A stretch of DNA of 19,682 bases from Thermoanaerobaculales bacterium (GTDB lineage: Bacteria; Acidobacteriota; Thermoanaerobaculia; Thermoanaerobaculales; Sulfomarinibacteraceae): contig JAOZPW010000023.1 in assembly GCA_029932545.1 (NCBI GenBank), positions 1 to 19,682 of the forward strand, written 5' to 3'. A program made the translations under genes and the position numbers. Within the stretch, counting starts at the first letter, position 1; each line of letters opens with the position of its first letter. The notes below the pieces were generated by a model that ran no database searches, had not been told where the DNA came from, and saw only the letters and a list, made by a program, of their open reading frames with translations. Below, piece by piece: positions 16,505-19,682 of the stretch.

Positions 16505-16510
16505 TACAAT
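16505..16510 (+). promoter_or_regulatory. putative -10 (TACAAT) directly before the AAA+ gene
   Basis: TACAAT matches TATAAT at five of six positions and ends 8 bases before the ATG at 16519. The expected start of transcription is two bases or fewer from the ATG. There is no SD. The upstream DNA is a pyrimidine tract with only TTCCTC near a possible -35 position. Confidence 0.5.
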
Positions 16511-16518
16511 GATCGCCG

Positions 16519-17994
16519 ATGCAGTCATCATTCGATCAGATTCGTAACGCCCTCTCGTCCGCCTACCCTTTGACCCTGCTGGTCAGCCTGGAAGAGGAAA
16601 GGATGGAGAAGCTCCTGGAGCGGTTTGCCGCCGGGGCCAAACCCGAACCGTTTCCGGTCTCCGTATGGAACTGCGTCGACGGATTCAGCCATGAGGGCGG
16701 CGAGGCCTTCACTGATCCGATGCAGGCCCTGGCCTGGCTTTCCACCGACCACGCCCCCAGAGGTTTCTACCTGTTCAAGGACCTGGAGGGGCTCTGGAAC
16801 GACCGCAAGTTCTTGAGGCGCCTGCGCGATACGGCGATGAAGGTCTGCGGCACCGGACGCTACCTCTTTGCTCTTAGTGCCAACGTGGATCTTCCGGAGA
16901 GTCTCAAGCCCTTGACCTACGTCGTCATTTCACTCTTCCCCGATGACGAAGAAATTCAATCAATGGCGAAAGCCATTCTCAATAAACAACGGGTGACACC
17001 CGCCATTATCGAACGTCTGGTTCTGGCCCTTCGCGGCATGAGCCTGACCGAGGCCGAACACCTTCTCAAACGTCTGACAGTTCGTCACCCGGATCTTGGC
17101 GAAGATTTCTTCCGAGCCGTCCTCGACGACAAGGAACAAATAACCCGCAAGGAGGGCATCCTGGAGTTCGTCTCACCCGACGATTCCCTGTCGGACCTTG
17201 GGGGCCTGGATCAGCTCAAAACATGGGTCCGGGAACGGGATAGTCTCTTCCAACCGGGCGCCGGGGACTCAGACCTGCCTTCACCCAAAGGTGTCCTGCT
17301 GATGGGTATTTCAGGTTGTGGCAAGAGCCTCGCCGTCAAGGTAATTGCCAACGAATGGGGACTGCCTCTCTTCCGTTTGGACATGAATCTGGTTTTCGCC
17401 GGCACCAAGGGCACAGCGGAATGGGTCTTCCACCGGGCGCTCGAGGCGATTGAGAGCCTGGCGCCTGCGGTACTCTGGATCGACGAGATAGAAATGGGCA
17501 TCGGGGGCTACCACGAAGGTGCAACCGGATCGATGACACGGATTTTCTCGACCTTCTTGACCTGGATGCAGGAACACAAGGCCCAGGTCTTCGTTGCCGC
17601 GACTGCCAACCGCATCAATCTACTGCCTGCCGAGATCCTCCGAAAGGGACGTTTCGACCAGGTCTTCTTCGTCGATCTTCCGGCGGACGAAGAACGCAAG
17701 GAGATCCTCAATATCCACCTGAGGCGCAACGGTCTGGACCCGGCGAAATATGATCTGATCCTGCTGTCGTCTGCGACACGAGGCTGGAACGGCGCCGAGA
17801 TCGAGCAGGCGGCCATTCAGGCCCGCGTGACCGCCCACGCCAAGGGCAGCGAGGTTGCCCAGAACGATCTTCTGGCAGCCTTCGGGAAAATCATCCCTCT
17901 CTCCAGAACGATGGAAGAACAGATCAAAGCGATCAGGTCATGGGCCAGGACCCGAGCCCTGCCGGCGACGACTCCGGCGAAGCCAGAGCTATGA
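16519..17994 (+). CDS. Ycf46-like AAA+ ATPase
   Basis: A 491-residue protein with an N-terminal domain (about 1-215) and a C-terminal AAA+ module (about 220-470). The ATPase has the Walker A sequence MGISGCGKS (262-270), Walker B VLWIDEIE (318-325), sensor-1 ATAN (361-364), RKGRFDQVFFVDLP (375-388) with the arginines typical of this family, and GWNGAEIEQA (422-431) at sensor 2. These match the Ycf46 family, known from cyanobacteria and plastids but also from other phyla. The N-terminal domain looks like the degenerate AAA-like half of that family: LVSLEEERM, GFYLFKDLEGLW, FALSANVDLPESL. Its cellular job is poorly known. No SD precedes the ATG. The neighbouring DUF4388 protein upstream and pseudouridine synthase 6 bp downstream may share regulation. 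It is presumably cytoplasmic. Confidence 0.9.
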   Translation: MQSSFDQIRNALSSAYPLTLLVSLEEERMEKLLERFAAGAKPEPFPVSVWNCVDGFSHEGGEAFTDPMQALAWLSTDHAPRGFYLFKDLEGLWNDRKFLRRLRDTAMKVCGTGRYLFALSANVDLPESLKPLTYVVISLFPDDEEIQSMAKAILNKQRVTPAIIERLVLALRGMSLTEAEHLLKRLTVRHPDLGEDFFRAVLDDKEQITRKEGILEFVSPDDSLSDLGGLDQLKTWVRERDSLFQPGAGDSDLPSPKGVLLMGISGCGKSLAVKVIANEWGLPLFRLDMNLVFAGTKGTAEWVFHRALEAIESLAPAVLWIDEIEMGIGGYHEGATGSMTRIFSTFLTWMQEHKAQVFVAATANRINLLPAEILRKGRFDQVFFVDLPADEERKEILNIHLRRNGLDPAKYDLILLSSATRGWNGAEIEQAAIQARVTAHAKGSEVAQNDLLAAFGKIIPLSRTMEEQIKAIRSWARTRALPATTPAKPEL

Positions 17995-17995
17995 T
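17990..17995 (+). promoter_or_regulatory. putative -10 (TATGAT) overlapping the AAA+ stop codon
   Basis: TATGAT matches TATAAT at five of six positions, lies across the last AAA+ codon and its TGA, and ends 5 bases before the GTG at 18001. The third TANNNT hexamer in this arm placed right before a start without an SD. Readthrough from the AAA+ gene is equally possible. Confidence 0.35.
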
Positions 17996-18000
17996 TCACA

Positions 18001-18954
18001 GTGCCCTCAAAACCAATGCAGGCTAACCCTCCCCCCATAACCCGCCTCCTGGTGCGGCCGGGCCAGGGGGGCTCTCGGCTTGACCTCTTCCTGCCCGAGG
18101 CTTCCGGGCTGTCGCGGCGGCGCTCCAGAGCACTGATTTCCGAAGGCGCCGTGTGGCGTAACGGCCAGGCCCTCCGTGTGCAGTCACGATTGCTGGACGA
18201 AGGCGATGTCATCGACATCCTTGCCTCAGACCTCAACCTCGACACCCCCCCATGGCGCCCCGAAGACCTCAATCTGGTTTTTGAGGACCGGTGGCTGGCC
18301 GTCGCAAACAAGAAAGCCGGCGTCCTGACCCAACCGTCGGAGAACAGTCGATCCGAAGAACTTGCCCTGGATCAGCATCTTCTTCTGTGGATGGCCTATC
18401 GGGACGGCCAACGGCCTTTCCTTCGCACCGTGCATCGCCTGGACCGCCTGACCTCCGGTTTGGTCGTCTTTGCCCACAATCCCCAGGCTTTGCCCGCACT
18501 GGACCGCTCGTGGCGCTCCGGCAAAGTCGACCGGTTCTACCTCGTGTTGGTTGAAGGCTGCCCTGAAGAGGACAGCGGAGTGATCGATGCCCCGATCGGC
18601 CGCGACCGACGTCATGCCTGGCGATTCGAGGTCGACCAACGAGGCAAGGCAGCCCGGACCCATTTCCAGGTCCTGCACCGTGAGGATCGATGGTCTGCGG
18701 TGCTCTGCCGTTTAGAGACCGGACGGACCCACCAGGTTCGGGTTCACCTGGCCTACCTGGGTCATCCGGTGCTGGGCGACCACCTCTACGGCAGTTCCAC
18801 CCGGGATGTCCCACGCCCCCTGCTGCACGCCTGGGCCCTGGCCTTCCCACACCCCGGCGATAACTCCCCGCTCAGGCTGACGGCGCCCATTCCTTCGGTG
18901 ATTGCTGCACGGCTGGGTAAGCACTTACCCCCCGACCCTTGGAGTCTTCAATGA
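18001..18954 (+). CDS. RluA-family pseudouridine synthase
   Basis: A 317-residue RNA-modifying enzyme that isomerises uridine to pseudouridine, presumably in rRNA or tRNA. It has an N-terminal S4-type RNA-binding domain (about 25-75: SRLDLFLPEASGLSRRRSRA, ISEGAVWRNGQ). The catalytic domain has HRLDRLTSG (145-153; catalytic Asp148), the conserved FYLVLVEG (179-186), LETGRTHQVRVHLAYLGHPV (238-257) and GDHLYG (259-264). Family and length are secure; which RluA, C or D target it uses is not. The start is uncertain: GTG 18001 is 6 bases after the AAA+ stop and in the same frame, and ATG 18016 gives a protein 5 residues shorter; neither has a clear SD. Its TGA overlaps the maf ATG by 4 bases. Confidence 0.94.
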   Translation: MPSKPMQANPPPITRLLVRPGQGGSRLDLFLPEASGLSRRRSRALISEGAVWRNGQALRVQSRLLDEGDVIDILASDLNLDTPPWRPEDLNLVFEDRWLAVANKKAGVLTQPSENSRSEELALDQHLLLWMAYRDGQRPFLRTVHRLDRLTSGLVVFAHNPQALPALDRSWRSGKVDRFYLVLVEGCPEEDSGVIDAPIGRDRRHAWRFEVDQRGKAARTHFQVLHREDRWSAVLCRLETGRTHQVRVHLAYLGHPVLGDHLYGSSTRDVPRPLLHAWALAFPHPGDNSPLRLTAPIPSVIAARLGKHLPPDPWSLQ

Positions 18955-19523
18955 TCATTCTCGCCAGCGGCTCCCCGCGGCGCCGTGAACTGCTCGATCT
19001 GCTCGGCATCAAACACGAGGTCCTCCCGGCGGACATCGACGAAATCAGGGCTCCGGATGAAAGTCCTGCAGCCTTCGCCCGCCGCGCCGCTGAGGACAAG
19101 GCCCGCCACGTGGCTCGGGACACCGACAGGCCAGTACTCGCTGCTGACACCGTCGTCGCCCTTGGCGATGAGAGTCTCGGCAAGCCGGTTAACGAAGGCG
19201 ACGCAAAGCGCATGCTCAGGCTGCTGTCGGGACGGGAACACGCAGTCCACACCGGGATGGCTCTGGCATACGAGGGGCGCTGCCACTCCCTGGTCGATAC
19301 CGCGATTGTGCGCTTCAGCCCTCTGGACGATGCCCAGATCGACTGGTACGTTGCAACCGGGGAACCGATGGACAAGGCCGGCGCCTACGCCGTCCAGGGC
19401 GCCGGGGGACTTTTGGTGCACTCGATCACAGGCTCCCCGCAGACCGTCATCGGGCTGCCGATCAATCGCCTTCCGGAACTCTTCGCTGCGCTTAATTTGA
19501 ACGTTCCTCTGAGTTCCGCCTGA
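18951..19523 (+). CDS. maf: Maf nucleoside triphosphate pyrophosphatase
   Basis: A 190-residue protein of the Maf/HAM1-like house-cleaning family, which hydrolyses nucleoside triphosphates such as dTTP/UTP or modified bases to the monophosphate and pyrophosphate. The motifs are ILASGSPRRRELLDLLG (3-19), AADTVV (64-69), GKPVNEGDAKRMLRLLSG (76-93), the KAGAYAVQG segment (about 142-150) and VIGLPINRL near the C-terminus. ATG 18951 is chosen because GGAG lies 6 bases upstream and the SASGSPRRR-type start follows at once; an in-frame TTG at 18939 adds four residues and has no SD. It overlaps the pseudouridine synthase stop (ATGA), so the two are probably co-translated. In other bacteria Maf is linked to septum formation and genome hygiene; here it sits with an RNA-modification gene. 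Confidence 0.95.
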   Translation: MIILASGSPRRRELLDLLGIKHEVLPADIDEIRAPDESPAAFARRAAEDKARHVARDTDRPVLAADTVVALGDESLGKPVNEGDAKRMLRLLSGREHAVHTGMALAYEGRCHSLVDTAIVRFSPLDDAQIDWYVATGEPMDKAGAYAVQGAGGLLVHSITGSPQTVIGLPINRLPELFAALNLNVPLSSA

Positions 19524-19682
19524 TCCGCTCAATCCGACGACGACGGGCGGACACGGGGCAATGGCATTCGTTTGAACTCTGCCTGAATGGGTTTCCGGCG
19601 GTCGTCAGTCATAAGAACTTGGGTTACTTGAGCTTAGCGTGAGAGGTCCGGAGTTTTTCCATCCAGGACTTGACTTATCGGA
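19524..19682. other. right-edge intergenic region
   Basis: The last 159 bp hold no ORF I would support and no clear terminator after maf. Near the edge TTGACT (19670-19675) could be a -35 hexamer of a rightward promoter whose -10 would lie outside the window. Confidence 0.4.

Noticed and set aside
17992..18003. AAA+ stop codon in the same frame as the pseudouridine synthase two codons later, suggesting a split fusion gene
   Set aside because: Both proteins are full length with their own domain boundaries, and fusion of these families is not known to me; close packing explains the arrangement.
19529..19612. 27-residue minus-strand ORF (starts MTDDRRKPIQ)
   Set aside because: No SD, short, Arg/Pro-rich, no family resemblance; it is within chance expectation for GC-rich spacer.

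Overview
The window is chromosomal DNA from a GC-rich, diderm (Gram-negative-type) bacterium. The evidence for this is an RND efflux system with a periplasmic adaptor, two lipobox-type lipoprotein signals, a 2-oxoglutarate dehydrogenase complex, a DUF4388 (PATAN) protein and a Ycf46-like AAA+ ATPase. That mix would fit Acidobacteriota or a neighbouring deep-branching lineage, or a myxobacterial/deltaproteobacterial-type genome. The sequence alone does not fix the phylum. No tRNA, rRNA, CRISPR array, insertion sequence or phage gene was recognised.

Left arm (1-6377, minus strand): reading leftwards there is a 39-residue membrane ORF, a transglutaminase-like protein, a lipoprotein membrane-fusion adaptor, a complete RND permease, and the N-terminal 391 residues of a second RND permease that runs off the left edge. 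Within each group the genes overlap by 1-4 bases and have Shine-Dalgarno (SD) sites. The adaptor plus two consecutive permeases resembles MdtABC-type heteromeric pumps. No outer-membrane channel gene is visible.

Centre (6378-13858, plus strand): a divergent 151-bp region with a tandem palindrome leads to a lipoprotein alpha/beta hydrolase. A short intergenic region with a degenerate 8-bp repeat follows. Next come sucA, sucB and lpdA, packed with a 4-bp overlap and a 1-bp gap and encoding a complete 2-oxoglutarate dehydrogenase complex. A secreted protein of unknown function lies 29 bp after lpdA, with its SD inside a small hairpin, and a strong intrinsic terminator closes the unit.

Right arm (13859-19682, plus strand): a large cytoplasmic protein with a C-terminal DUF4388 domain, a Ycf46-like AAA+ ATPase and an RluA-family pseudouridine synthase follow one another. 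All three lack a convincing SD, and each has a TANNNT -10-like hexamer ending 5-8 bases before its start codon, so they may be transcribed as leaderless mRNAs. A Maf nucleotide pyrophosphatase overlaps the synthase by 4 bp and has a normal SD. The last 159 bp hold no convincing gene.

The most interesting points are the cluster of apparently leaderless genes, the DUF4388/Ycf46-like pair of unknown job, and the secreted PVELQSF-tailed protein attached to a central-metabolism operon. Nothing here is clearly a new defence or mobile system.
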